Shown piece by piece: positions 1 to 8,621 of a stretch of DNA of 60,861 nt (positions are counted from its first letter, which is position 1; the number at the start of each line of letters is the position of its first letter). Below the pieces are notes generated by a model. It had not been told where the DNA came from. It saw only the letters and a list, made by a program, of their open reading frames with translations, and searched no databases. A program made the translations under genes and the position numbers. Where the stretch lies: NCBI RefSeq assembly GCF_000521805.1, contig NZ_JAMB01000015.1, positions 1-60,861 on the forward strand, in the 5' to 3' direction. The DNA is from Marinomonas ushuaiensis DSM 15871 (GTDB taxonomy: Bacteria > Pseudomonadota > Gammaproteobacteria > Pseudomonadales > Marinomonadaceae).

Positions 1-87
1 CACACCTATCAACGTACAGGTACTTTATGGGAAGGGCGCTTTAAATCCCAAGCCTTGTTTGATGAAGCCGCATTGGTGGCTTGTTAG
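1..87 (+). pseudogene. C-terminal remnant of a REP-associated (IS200-like Y1) transposase
   Basis: Frame 1 reads from the window edge to a TAG stop at 85-87. It contains the motif RTGTLWEGRFKSQALFDEAA, which is typical of REP-associated tyrosine transposases (RAYT, Y1_Tnp superfamily). In family members this motif is followed by a 'cMAYVDLNPIRAG' segment; here translation stops at 'ALVAC', so that part is missing. The catalytic HUH and Tyr region would lie to the left of the window and cannot be judged. The stop codon overlaps the last codon of the convergent MAPEG gene. Most likely a truncated remnant, although a naturally short relative cannot be excluded. Confidence 0.6.
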
Positions 88-479
88 GCTTGGATTCCAG
101 CCAAAGACATTATTATCCCAACAATAGATAATATAATTAGAGCTAGTGAAGGTAACATTGAAAGCATAAAGCCAACGGTACGGCTTGCTGGGTCTTTTAC
201 ATATGCTAGCCAATATATAAAACGACCTACTAAATAGACAAGACCTAAACTTGACACTAATGATGTAGACCAATAATTTGAGGCGATGAAAATAGCAGGA
301 ATAAACATCACTAACATCTCCAATGTATTCATTTGAACTCTGTACATACGTTCAAATCCCTCATGACCACTTATAGCAGGGGCTTTAATTCCATACTTTA
401 TTCTAGCTTTCCCTGTCATCACTGCAAAAAAGAAAAATTGGAGTACTGACGTTATTATGATTAATTCTACGTATTGCAT
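84..479 (-). CDS. MAPEG family integral membrane protein
   Basis: A 131-residue protein with about four hydrophobic segments (near residues 5-22, 53-70, 73-90 and 105-127). The segment after helix 1 contains 'RIKYGIKAPAISGHEGFERMYRVQMNTLE', the MAPEG signature (membrane-associated proteins in eicosanoid and glutathione metabolism), including the conserved R-x-Q-x-N-x-x-E. Family members are often glutathione transferases or peroxidases acting at membranes; the bacterial substrate cannot be read from sequence. The gene stands alone on the minus strand and its stop codon overlaps the transposase remnant. Confidence 0.85.
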   Translation of the reverse strand: MQYVELIIITSVLQFFFFAVMTGKARIKYGIKAPAISGHEGFERMYRVQMNTLEMLVMFIPAIFIASNYWSTSLVSSLGLVYLVGRFIYWLAYVKDPASRTVGFMLSMLPSLALIILSIVGIIMSLAGIQA

Positions 480-751
480 TAAATTTCCTAGATATCATTT
501 AAAAGATTAACACCCACTTAAGCCAGTAAAGTGCTGGTGCGAGTGCGCGTTTACACATTTTCACAACGCTTCAATTATCTCTATAAACCACTAAATTATA
601 ATCATTTTAAAGGTATGCTTGTTGTAATACGATAAAAATATCTGAGGTTTTGTATCAACAATCTCATGAAGCACGTTGCCATTACTGGCGCTAGTCATAA
701 AAATGAATGTCTAAAAACAACGAAAAATCACAATGGTAGGTTTTTACAACA

Positions 752-2455
752 ATGACAAAATCCGTTAAATCATCAAGCAATGCATGCGTGACTACTTTCG
801 ATGAGTTTGTAGAGAAGGTGGATTATTCACTGATGGATACCTTACATGCGGATCCGAATGCTACAGAGGATGGCGATGACCACCGTGCTCGACAAGTCTT
901 TTCTGGTCATTTTGTTCCTGTCACTCCGACACCGTTGGCAGAGCCAGAATACATCAGCCACAGCAGCACGCTTTTTAACGAGCTTGGGCTGAGTGATGAG
1001 CTTGCATTGGATAGTGACTTTAGCCGATTGTTTTCTGGCGATATCTCGGCGGCCTGTGGACCAATGAAACCATTTGGTTGGGCGACGGGTTATGCGCTTT
1101 CGATTTACGGCACCGAATACATTCAGCAATGTCCGTTTGGTACAGGCAATGGTTATGGCGATGGTCGTGCCATTTCTGTATTTGAAACGGTGATGAACGG
1201 CCAGCGCTGGGAAATGCAATTAAAAGGTGGTGGCCCGACGCCTTATTGTCGTGGTGGTGATGGTCGCGCAGTGTTGCGTTCCAGTGTACGGGAGTTTCTT
1301 GTGCAAGAGCACATGCACGCTTTAGATATTCCTACTTCCCGTTCTTTAACCCTGTATGTTTCTAAGTCGGAGACGGCGAGACGTCCTTGGTACTCACCCG
1401 ATTCTCGCTCCGCTGATCCTGATATTTTGGTGGACAATCCCGTGGCGATTTCTACGCGTGTCGCGCCTTCGTTTTTGCGCGTTGGTCAGCTTGAATTGTT
1501 TGCCCGACGGACTCGTAGTAATGCCGACCCTTTGGCGCTTGAAGAGTTACGCATGATTGTTATGCACTTAATTGAACGTGAATACCAAAACGAGATTGAC
1601 CAAGAAGATGACTTTGCCGATCAGTTAGTAGAATTAGCTGGGTTATTTCGTCAGCGTCTGACGGCATTGGTTGCGAATTGGCTGCGCGTTGGTTATTGCC
1701 AAGGAAACTTTAACAGCGACAATTGCGCCGCTGGTGGCTTTACGCTGGATTATGGCCCATTTGGATTTTGTGAAATATTTGATATGGAATTCCAACCTTG
1801 GACTGGCGGTGGCAAACATTTTTCTTTCTTCCATCAACCAAGCGCAGCGGAAGCGAATTTTCATATGTTTTGGACGGCAGTTCGTCCTTTACTTGCAGAA
1901 GGTAGTGACGCGCTAATACAGTTTGATGAAGTACGACGGGGCTTTGCTGAAGAAATGCAAAATCAAACTCAACAAATGTGGGCAAGCAAGCTTGGTCTGG
2001 CTGAATTTGACGCCCAATTATTTAAACAATTACTGCAACTTATGGATCGTTCTGAGGTGGATTACACCATCTTCTTCCGTGAGTTATCTCATATCCCTGA
2101 TGAGATCTCGTCGTTGAAAAAGAGCTTTTATGTCGCCACGTCTGAAACCCTCGACGAACAATGGCAGTCTTGGCTTAACGAGTGGTACGACCTCGTGAGT
2201 GCCAGTGGCGATGTTTCTGAGATATCCATAAAGATGAAGCAGGTTAACCCAAAATACACGTGGCGCGAGTGGCTGGTTGTGCCAGCTTATGAACAAGCGA
2301 CAGAAGGGGATTACTCTCTTGTCAAAGAACTGCAAGAGGTTTTGAATCGCCCGTATGACGAGCAATCAAAAGAAATAGAAGACAAATATTATCGGCTAAA
2401 GCCGAAAGAGTATTTTCGTGCAGGCGGTGTGTCGCACTATAGTTGCTCGTCCTGA
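752..2455 (+). CDS. selO: Protein adenylyltransferase SelO family (YdiU-like)
   Basis: SelO is a pseudokinase-fold enzyme that transfers AMP from ATP to protein Ser, Thr or Tyr residues and is linked to redox homeostasis. The conserved 'LKGGGPTPY' and '[15 protein letters not shown]' blocks lie near residues 157-183, with Lys158 in the nucleotide-binding part. The catalytic block has D324-N325 followed by D334 in 'TLDYGPFGF', the spacing seen in characterised SelO (D252, N253, D262). The residue before this block is Gln in 'CQGNFNSDN', where E. coli has His in 'HGVMNTDN'. The C-terminus 'SCSS' keeps the redox Cys tail; no TGA selenocysteine codon is needed. At 567 residues it is about 90 longer than E. 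coli YdiU. The ATG at 752 has only a weak ribosome site (TAGG, distant). Confidence 0.93.
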   Translation: MTKSVKSSSNACVTTFDEFVEKVDYSLMDTLHADPNATEDGDDHRARQVFSGHFVPVTPTPLAEPEYISHSSTLFNELGLSDELALDSDFSRLFSGDISAACGPMKPFGWATGYALSIYGTEYIQQCPFGTGNGYGDGRAISVFETVMNGQRWEMQLKGGGPTPYCRGGDGRAVLRSSVREFLVQEHMHALDIPTSRSLTLYVSKSETARRPWYSPDSRSADPDILVDNPVAISTRVAPSFLRVGQLELFARRTRSNADPLALEELRMIVMHLIEREYQNEIDQEDDFADQLVELAGLFRQRLTALVANWLRVGYCQGNFNSDNCAAGGFTLDYGPFGFCEIFDMEFQPWTGGGKHFSFFHQPSAAEANFHMFWTAVRPLLAEGSDALIQFDEVRRGFAEEMQNQTQQMWASKLGLAEFDAQLFKQLLQLMDRSEVDYTIFFRELSHIPDEISSLKKSFYVATSETLDEQWQSWLNEWYDLVSASGDVSEISIKMKQVNPKYTWREWLVVPAYEQATEGDYSLVKELQEVLNRPYDEQSKEIEDKYYRLKPKEYFRAGGVSHYSCSS

Positions 2456-2467
2456 GAATAGCACGTT

Positions 2468-2489
2468 GTCGTGATAAATCACGACCGAC
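2468..2489 (-). repeat. REP-like palindrome downstream of selO
   Basis: A perfect 8-bp inverted repeat (GTCGTGAT, AA, ATCACGAC) followed by CGAC, so on the minus strand it reads GTCG and then a palindrome. This is the layout of REP units (GTAG/GTCG head plus palindrome) mobilised by RAYT transposases. A near-identical element lies at 60775-60796. It sits between the convergent selO and LysR genes and could also stabilise transcript ends. Confidence 0.6.
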
Positions 2490-2594
2490 AAGACCCAACC
2501 CCATTTTCGATCCTCTCCCTACTATAATTACCTGAAGGTAGGGAAAGGAGAAGAAGGTGATTATAAGTCAGCGTAAAGGTTTTGGTGGTTGTTA

Positions 2595-3455
2595 TTAAAA
2601 ACTGGCTTTGAGTCGCTCTAAAAACGCCTCTTTGGCGCGATGTAAGCCTGTATTTTTGTTCCAAATAAAGTAGTTTTTTAAAGCGGTGAGTTCTTTGAAT
2701 TCGTAGGTTTTTACGCTTTCTGCGCCGTTATATTGTTCAAGCATTCCTTTTGGTACGAGTGAAATGCCAGCTCCTGAGCTGACGCAGCCTAAGATGGTTC
2801 CGTAGCTGGCGATGCTGGTAATGGCTGTTGTGGCATTGTGTTCGCTTAACCAGTCTTCAAGTGTTTTTCTATAGGGGCAGCCTTCTGGCCACATGAAGAT
2901 GTCTTTTCCAATTAAGTCACTTGGGTGTGTTATGTCGTCTGTTGTGGCGGGAGCTATTAAGACGAGATCTTCTTGGTATATTTCTACGCTGTTTAAATAT
3001 GGATGCTTATGGTTCACAGCAACGATGGCGCCATCGAGTTTATGATGAATCACGTCATCTAGCAGTTGTTGCCATCTGTCTGTGCTGAATTGCATTTGAA
3101 CCGCTGGAAACTCTTGGTGATACTGAGACAGTAGTTTGGGCAATCGACCTGTTGCTGAGGATTCAACTGCACCTATTCTTAATAGTCCGGAAGGTTCCGA
3201 TTGAGGGCTGATCGCTTGTTTAGCGTCTTGGCATAAGGACAGTATTTGGTTGGTGTATTCTAGAAATATTTTCCCTGATGGACTTATGACTAATCCTCGA
3301 CCCTGCCTGATAAATAAGGTTGTTCCGAGTTCTTCTTCTAGCTTTTTGATTCTGGTGGTGATGTTGGATGGTACGCAGTGGAGTTTTTCCGCCGCACGAA
3401 TAATGCTGCCGTATTCTGCCACCGTTTGAAACATACGTAATTGTGAGAATTCCAT
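2595..3455 (-). CDS. LysR family transcriptional regulator
   Basis: A 286-residue LysR regulator. The N-terminal winged helix-turn-helix spans about residues 1-60 ('MEFSQLRMFQTVAEYGSI', 'AAEKLHCVPSNITTRIKKLE'), followed by a periplasmic-binding-protein-like effector domain with 'GLLRIGAVESSA' near residue 90 and 'GAGISLVP' near residue 235. It is transcribed away from the TauE/SafE exporter gene at 3582, with 126 bp between the start codons. By the usual LysR arrangement it probably regulates that gene; the effector is unknown. Confidence 0.92.
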   Translation of the reverse strand: MEFSQLRMFQTVAEYGSIIRAAEKLHCVPSNITTRIKKLEEELGTTLFIRQGRGLVISPSGKIFLEYTNQILSLCQDAKQAISPQSEPSGLLRIGAVESSATGRLPKLLSQYHQEFPAVQMQFSTDRWQQLLDDVIHHKLDGAIVAVNHKHPYLNSVEIYQEDLVLIAPATTDDITHPSDLIGKDIFMWPEGCPYRKTLEDWLSEHNATTAITSIASYGTILGCVSSGAGISLVPKGMLEQYNGAESVKTYEFKELTALKNYFIWNKNTGLHRAKEAFLERLKASF

Positions 3456-3581
3456 CTATTGCTCATTTATAATGAATCATTGATTTAATATAAGTTACTT
3501 TTATTCATCTCTCTAGTTTTTTAATCTGAATGTTTAATCCTTGAATGACGTTGATGTAGATGAAAAAGGGCAGATTGCTAG

Positions 3582-4346
3582 ATGTTTGATTATTTTTTAA
3601 TTCCGTTAGGGCTTTTCGCGTTTTGCGGTGGTTTGATTGATGCGGCGGTGGGCGGAGGAGGATTGGTTCAGTTGCCTGCGCTTTTGCATGCGTTACCGCA
3701 GTACAGTTTGGCGACGGTGTTCGGTACGAATAAACTTGCGGTGCTGGCAGGTACAACGTCGTCTGCTTTTACTTATATGAAGAGAGTAAAAATTCTTTGG
3801 AAGCTGATTATTCCAACGGTTTTCTCTGCTTTTGTCTTTGCCTTTATAGGAGGTTTGTCGGTTTCCTTCATGCCAAAAGCCTTGATGAGTTACATCGTGT
3901 TTTTTCTTTTGGTGTTAATGGCTGTTTACACTTTTATTAAAAAGGATTTAGGCAAAGGGGATTCAAAGAAGGATTGTGGTAAGAGAGAGATCGTTTTAGG
4001 GGTTTTCTTTGGTGGTTTGATTGGTTTTTACGATGGCGTTTTTGGACCGGGAAGTGGCAGTTTTTTAATTTTTCTATTTGTTCGGTGCTTCGGTTTTAAT
4101 TTTATTAACGCATCAGCGTCGGCAAAGCTTGTTAATTTAGGCACCTTTACTGGGTCTTTAGCCTTCTTTATTCCATCTGGTAATGTGCTGTGGTTAGTCG
4201 GTGGTGTGATGGCGTTATGTAATATGGCGGGCTCTGTGACAGGGGCGTTTTTAGCCTTGCGCTACGGTAGTGGTTTTATCCGAGTCTTTTTCTTGGTGTT
4301 GCTTGTGTTCTTGATCGGAAGAATGGGTTTTTCTTTGTTTGTATAA
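3582..4346 (+). CDS. TSUP family (TauE/SafE) anion transporter
   Basis: A 254-residue polytopic membrane protein of the sulfite exporter TauE/SafE (TSUP) family. Two related half-repeats are visible: 'GGLIDAAVGGGGLVQLPALL' near residues 17-36 and 'GFYDGVFGPGSGSFLIFLFV' near residues 148-167, each with the Gly-rich motif of the family. Members export or import sulfite, sulfoacetate, thiosulfate or related organic anions. The substrate cannot be assigned. The ATG at 3582 follows AAAAAGGG. The divergent LysR gene upstream is the likely regulator. Confidence 0.9.
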   Translation: MFDYFLIPLGLFAFCGGLIDAAVGGGGLVQLPALLHALPQYSLATVFGTNKLAVLAGTTSSAFTYMKRVKILWKLIIPTVFSAFVFAFIGGLSVSFMPKALMSYIVFFLLVLMAVYTFIKKDLGKGDSKKDCGKREIVLGVFFGGLIGFYDGVFGPGSGSFLIFLFVRCFGFNFINASASAKLVNLGTFTGSLAFFIPSGNVLWLVGGVMALCNMAGSVTGAFLALRYGSGFIRVFFLVLLVFLIGRMGFSLFV

Positions 4347-4412
4347 ATGTCATTCCGCCGCCTAGATTGAGTCTATAACCGTGTTATCTAAACGAACGGA
4401 ATGTCATTTTTT
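4345..4412 (+). terminator. Long-loop inverted repeat ending in a T tract after the TSUP gene
   Basis: AAATGTCATTCCG at 4345-4357 pairs, with one mismatch, with CGGAATGTCATTT at 4397-4409, followed by T residues. The loop is about 39 nt, so this is a weaker rho-independent candidate. It lies between convergent genes. Confidence 0.4.
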
Positions 4413-4419
4413 AGGTTGA

Positions 4420-4644
4420 TCATTTCCAAAGTGGCTTGTTTGTTTCGTTGTAAATATCGACTGAAGTCAAGCCAATATCTTTCATTTGAGACTCGCTTAA
4501 TGTGTGAAGTCTACTTCTTGTTTTCCAGTTATGAAGCATTTTTTTGAAAAGCGGTTTCAAAGATTTTTTAGTAAGTGTATCTAATGTGTTTTCACAACAC
4601 TGATTTATGCTTAAGGGGATGTTTTTTGCTTGATTAATTTCCAT
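4420..4644 (-). CDS. DUF1127 domain small protein
   Basis: A 74-residue basic protein. The C-terminal half carries the DUF1127 signature 'LHTLSESQMKDIGLTSVDI' (near residues 47-65). Family members are small, often arginine-rich, and a few have been tied to phosphate, carbon or RNA metabolism; no molecular role can be read here. AGGAG lies just upstream of the ATG at 4644, supporting the start. It diverges from the LysR gene at 4776, an arrangement common in proteobacteria that suggests regulation by it. Confidence 0.85.
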   Translation of the reverse strand: MEINQAKNIPLSINQCCENTLDTLTKKSLKPLFKKMLHNWKTRSRLHTLSESQMKDIGLTSVDIYNETNKPLWK

Positions 4645-4775
4645 TAATTTTCTCCTGTAATGTACTTAAATTAGTATGCTTAGCTTAGTTGTGTATGATC
4701 GGATATAAAATAGGTTCAGACAAATGAGAAAATACGGTCTATGATTAAGATATACTTAACTATAAAGGGTTTTTT

Positions 4776-5723
4776 ATGTCTTCTAATCGTCTTTTGCCTT
4801 CACTTAAGTCGTTACTGGCATTTCGTTATGCGGCACAATCATTGAGCTTTAAAGCTGCAGCAGAACATTTGTATGTGACACAAGCGGCAATCAGCCAGCA
4901 AATAAAAACCTTAGAGCAAGCCTTAGGTGTTGAATTGTTTGAAAGGCATACTCGTCAAGTGACTTTGACGACAGAAGGAGCCTATTTATTTGACTACGCA
5001 AATAAAGCCTTTGGCCTATTAGAAGAGGGAGTAAAGGGAGTAGCAGAAGATTCCAATCCTAATACCTTGGTGATTAGTGCTGTGCCTTCTTTTTCAAATC
5101 GCTGGTTAGTGCCTCGGTTAGGTGGGTTTCGAATACAAGAACCAGAGATCAACCTTCGACTTAGTCCTAATAGTAAGCTATCAACTTTTCTCGACACTGA
5201 TTTAGGGGTTCGATTGGGAGAAGGCGTGTATAAAGGATTGCAGTCTAGCTTGTTATTTGAAGAGTTTTTGCTGCCTGTTTGCCACCCTTCGTTAATTAAT
5301 GATAAAGAACCGATTAAAAAACAGTTGGCTAAGATACCGGTTATTACCGACACTGGACCTGATATGGAACATGTTTGGCCGATATATCAGCGTTTTTTAG
5401 ACATGTACGATATGCCGATAAACACTCAACTTCATATCGATGATTCCACCGCATTGGTAGAAGCCTTATTGTCTAGGCAGGGGATTTCTATGATGCGGTT
5501 TAGCTTGGTGTATGAACAAATAGAGAAAGGTCAGTTGGTTTGTCCATTGCCTATATATATGAAATCTCGATATGATTTTTATCTTGTGGCGCCAGCGCAT
5601 CATTTTAAGCGTCAAAAAGTAATGGGATTTAAGCGTTGGATTGAGAATGAAGTGAAAAGTATTGATCATTCATGGCAAGAATATACATCAAATAATCCTG
5701 ACTTTAAGGAGGTGACGGTTTAG
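4776..5723 (+). CDS. LysR family regulator, GcvA-like
   Basis: A 315-residue LysR protein. The opening 'LPSLKSLLAFRYAAQSLSFKAAAEHLYVTQAAISQQIKTLE' matches the GcvA/AmpR-type helix-turn-helix (about residues 6-50). The effector domain runs from about residue 93. It shares an intergenic region of 131 bp with the divergent DUF1127 gene, its most likely target. AAAGGG lies upstream of the ATG. The stop codon TAG lies in the loop of a strong hairpin at 5707-5734. Effector unknown. Confidence 0.92.
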   Translation: MSSNRLLPSLKSLLAFRYAAQSLSFKAAAEHLYVTQAAISQQIKTLEQALGVELFERHTRQVTLTTEGAYLFDYANKAFGLLEEGVKGVAEDSNPNTLVISAVPSFSNRWLVPRLGGFRIQEPEINLRLSPNSKLSTFLDTDLGVRLGEGVYKGLQSSLLFEEFLLPVCHPSLINDKEPIKKQLAKIPVITDTGPDMEHVWPIYQRFLDMYDMPINTQLHIDDSTALVEALLSRQGISMMRFSLVYEQIEKGQLVCPLPIYMKSRYDFYLVAPAHHFKRQKVMGFKRWIENEVKSIDHSWQEYTSNNPDFKEVTV

Positions 5724-5734
5724 CGTCACCTCCT
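5707..5734 (+). terminator. 11-bp hairpin overlapping the stop codon of the GcvA-like gene
   Basis: AGGAGGTGACG at 5707-5717 pairs perfectly with CGTCACCTCCT at 5724-5734 around the 6-nt loop GTTTAG, which contains the TAG stop (5721-5723). The following sequence is pyrimidine-rich but not a clean T tract. The 5' arm contains a near-perfect Shine-Dalgarno sequence. Terminator or 3'-end stabiliser is the likely role. Confidence 0.5.
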
Positions 5735-5814
5735 CTTCTCTAAAGCCTAATCTTAAAATATGTGTTTTAATTTTTTAGTATCAATTTCAATCAATCTAAT
5801 TTAATTATTTATCA

Positions 5815-6177
5815 ATGACCTATGACGAGTTCAACCAATTTTGTGGTTCTTTGCCTGTGACAACCCATGTTGTTCAGTGGGGAAATTCTCAGGTCTGGAA
5901 AGTAGGTGGAAAGATGTTTGCTGTTGGTGGGTGGAGTCGAAATGGAATGCCTGCGTTTACTTTCAAAACATCGGATTTAAACTATGATTTTTTACGCTAC
6001 AAAGAAGGCTATAGACCGGCGCCTTATCTTGCTTCCCGTGGTATGAAGTGGATTCAGCAGTTTGAAGGGTCAAAAGAGTTGGATGAAGAATTAACTTATT
6101 ACCTTCAAGAATCCTATCGTATTGTGTCGTTGGGTTTGACGAAGAAGAAACAAAAAGAGTTGGGCTTGAATCAATAA
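5815..6177 (+). CDS. MmcQ/YjbR family (DUF419) protein
   Basis: A 120-residue protein with the YjbR pattern: 'MTYDEFNQFCGSLPVTTH' at the N-terminus, 'WKVGGKMFAVGG' near residues 27-38, 'RPAPYLASRGMKWIQ' near residues 66-80 and the ending 'SYRIVSLGLTKKKQKELGL'. The family has a CyaY/MmcQ-like fold with proposed DNA-binding properties but no established function. There is no clear Shine-Dalgarno before the ATG at 5815; no better in-frame start is available because the family N-terminus begins here. Confidence 0.88.
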   Translation: MTYDEFNQFCGSLPVTTHVVQWGNSQVWKVGGKMFAVGGWSRNGMPAFTFKTSDLNYDFLRYKEGYRPAPYLASRGMKWIQQFEGSKELDEELTYYLQESYRIVSLGLTKKKQKELGLNQ

Positions 6178-6268
6178 GAATTAAATCAATAAGCAGAATT
6201 CATACAGCACAAAACTGGCAAATTTGTTACAGTTCGCTGTTGTTTTAAAAAGGTAGCACCTACGTATC

Positions 6269-7606
6269 ATGCCCATTCGATATTCTCTTGGCACATTACC
6301 CACTTTTTCGGTTGATCCAGATCAGTTTGATGTTTTGCAGTCGGCTCGCCATTTTCGTGAATATTTATTAGAAGCCATTAATAAAGCCACTACTAGAATT
6401 TACCTTGTTACCCTTTACCTTGAAAACGATGAAGCCGGGCGAGAAGTGCTGACGGCACTTTACGAGGCCAAGTTACGCAACCCAGAATTAGATATCGCTG
6501 TATGTGTTGATTGGCATCGTGCTCAACGTGGACTGGTGGGGGCTGAGAAATCGAAAGGCAATGCGGCGTTTTATCAGGCTTACGCTAACAAATACGATGT
6601 GACGATTCCTGTATATGGCGTGCCAGTGCGTAACCGTGAAGTATTTGGCGTGTTGCATCTAAAAGGTTTTGTTGTTGATGATACCGTGATCTATAGCGGT
6701 GCGAGTTTGAATAACGTTTATCTGCATTATCAAGACCGTTATCGGTTTGATCGTTATCATGTTATTCAAAACGCTTCTTTGGCGGACAGCATGGCGGATT
6801 TTGTACGTCAGGATATGATTGGCCAAGCAGCAGTTCAAAATCTTTCACAAACAGATTTACCAAGCACCAAAGAGATAAAATCGTCGATCCGCAAGTTTCG
6901 TATTGCATTGAGTCGATCTTTTTATCGAGGAAAAACGGAACAGATTCAAGAGGGTCATGTTGCTGTCACGCCTTTAGTCGGTGTTGGGAAACGTAATAAT
7001 ATACTCAATAAACAAATCCTTACTTTACTGGCGAATGCGAAAGAAGAAATTGTTCTATGTACACCTTACTTTAACCTTCCAAAGTCTGTGCTACGAGAAG
7101 TGAAACGCGCGATTAAACGCGGAGTAAAGGTCGATATTATCGTGGGCGATAAAACAGCCAATGATTTTTATATTGCGCCTGATCAACCCTTTAAAGCCAT
7201 TGGTGGTTTGCCTTATTTGTATGAAATTAATCTACGAAAATTCTCTGTAATTAATGAGAAATTCATAAAAACGGGTCAATTATCGATTCATTTATGGAAG
7301 CACGATACCAATAGTTATCACTTGAAAGGATTATGGGTAGATCGTCGTACTATGCTGTTAACGGGAAATAATGTGAACCCTAGAGCATGGGCATTGGACT
7401 TAGAAAATGGTTTGTTGATTGATGACCCTGAAAAGCGTTTAGAGACAAAATTTAACGCAGAATTTGATAATATTTTTAAACACACTCAGCGAGTTTCGAC
7501 ATTTAGTCAACTCGAAATGCTGCAAGATTACCCGTCGAAAATTCAGCGTTTGTTAAAGAAAGTCATCCGTACAAGAGCGGATCGACTACTGAAACGAATT
7601 TTATAA
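6269..7606 (+). CDS. pssA: CDP-diacylglycerol-serine O-phosphatidyltransferase (PssA, phospholipase D family)
   Basis: Makes phosphatidylserine from CDP-diacylglycerol and L-serine, the committed step towards phosphatidylethanolamine, at the inner membrane surface. Two HKD motifs of the phospholipase D superfamily are visible: 'HLKGFVVDDTVIYSGAS' starting at His130 and 'HLKGLWVDRRTMLLTGNN' starting at His351. The block 'NNVYLHYQDRYRFDRYH' is characteristic of the E. coli PssA subtype. The length of 445 matches E. coli (451). It stands alone between a YjbR gene and a transporter gene. AAAGGTAG lies about 14 nt before the ATG. Confidence 0.95.
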   Translation: MPIRYSLGTLPTFSVDPDQFDVLQSARHFREYLLEAINKATTRIYLVTLYLENDEAGREVLTALYEAKLRNPELDIAVCVDWHRAQRGLVGAEKSKGNAAFYQAYANKYDVTIPVYGVPVRNREVFGVLHLKGFVVDDTVIYSGASLNNVYLHYQDRYRFDRYHVIQNASLADSMADFVRQDMIGQAAVQNLSQTDLPSTKEIKSSIRKFRIALSRSFYRGKTEQIQEGHVAVTPLVGVGKRNNILNKQILTLLANAKEEIVLCTPYFNLPKSVLREVKRAIKRGVKVDIIVGDKTANDFYIAPDQPFKAIGGLPYLYEINLRKFSVINEKFIKTGQLSIHLWKHDTNSYHLKGLWVDRRTMLLTGNNVNPRAWALDLENGLLIDDPEKRLETKFNAEFDNIFKHTQRVSTFSQLEMLQDYPSKIQRLLKKVIRTRADRLLKRIL

Positions 7607-7712
7607 AAACGGTTGTGTTGATGGTTGGAAAGTTATTTATCAAGTGTAAGGCGAGTCTAGGTCTCATGCTTATTCGGTTTTTTGTTTTAATTCTTTTTAG
7701 GATTTAATTGCT

Positions 7713-8600
7713 ATGTGGATTTTCATTACGTTGTTTGCGGCGGCTTGTCAGTCTGTTCGAACGGCGTATCAAAATACCTTGGCTCGTGATGCAGGTCTTT
7801 TGCATGCGACTATGTCTCGTTCACTGTATGGTTTGCCTCTGGTTAGCTTGTACCTTTTGGCGTGTTACTTCATTTTTGGTTGGGTGTCTTTACCTGATAA
7901 TGGCGTGTTTTGGTTTGCTGCGAGTATTTGCTCTATTGCTCAGATTATGGCGACGTATTTAATGTTGCGGGTTTTTCAATCTGGTAGTTTTGCCTTAGGT
8001 ACCTTGTTGGCAAAAACAGAGGCAGTATTGGCTGCATTAATTGGTTTGCCTTTATTGCATTACACTTTGACCTTAGGTTCATGGATAGGTGTTGCGTTGG
8101 GGGTTTTAGGCGCTTTGGTAATGAGTATAAAGTGGAATAATTTGAAACTGGCTCATAAAGACACGTCGTTGATTTTTGGCTTGGGGAGCGGTTTATGTTT
8201 TGCCATTACATCGGTCAGTGCTTCCATGGCAAGTCACGCTTTGAATGGTTCTATTATTACGAGTGCTGGTGTGACGCTTTGGTATGTGTTGGCACTTCAA
8301 TCGATTATTTTGTGTGGTATTCAAATTTTTAAAAGCCGAGATGCGTTAGCTCCGTTTCGACAAAGTCTTGGTTTGAGTATGAAAGTTGGAGCGCTTAGTT
8401 CCTTGGGCTCTATTGCTTGGTTTACCGGTTTTGCGCTTGTGAATCCTGCTTTAGTGAAAACTTTAGGGCAACTAGAAATATTGGGTACCTTGTATTATTC
8501 GAAACGCCGCTTTGCTGAAAGTATTAGCAAGCAACAGTGGGTTGGTGGCGCTATGATATTGTTTAGCGTTATTTTGATTGTTACATCAACGATTAAGTAA
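7713..8600 (+). CDS. EamA/DMT superfamily transporter
   Basis: A 295-residue very hydrophobic protein with roughly ten transmembrane segments in two halves, consistent with the drug/metabolite transporter (EamA) superfamily. Motifs such as 'AQIMATYLMLRVFQSGSFALGTLLAKTEAVLAALIG' (near residues 77-112) and 'NPALVKTLGQLEILGTLYYSKRRF' (near residues 244-267) fit that fold. The substrate is unknown. AGGA precedes the ATG at 7713. The next gene starts 21 bp after its stop, so the two are probably co-transcribed. Confidence 0.85.
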   Translation: MWIFITLFAAACQSVRTAYQNTLARDAGLLHATMSRSLYGLPLVSLYLLACYFIFGWVSLPDNGVFWFAASICSIAQIMATYLMLRVFQSGSFALGTLLAKTEAVLAALIGLPLLHYTLTLGSWIGVALGVLGALVMSIKWNNLKLAHKDTSLIFGLGSGLCFAITSVSASMASHALNGSIITSAGVTLWYVLALQSIILCGIQIFKSRDALAPFRQSLGLSMKVGALSSLGSIAWFTGFALVNPALVKTLGQLEILGTLYYSKRRFAESISKQQWVGGAMILFSVILIVTSTIK

Positions 8601-8621
8601 GAATAAGAGAGGGATAAGTGT

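Noticed and set aside
842..1219. A 125-codon open frame antisense to selO
   Set aside because: selO is a strongly supported gene on the other strand; the antisense frame has no family match or start signal.
2444..2455. SelO as a selenoprotein
   Set aside because: The C-terminal motif uses TGC and TCC codons followed by TGA as an ordinary stop; nothing supports readthrough, and YdiU-type proteins have Cys here.
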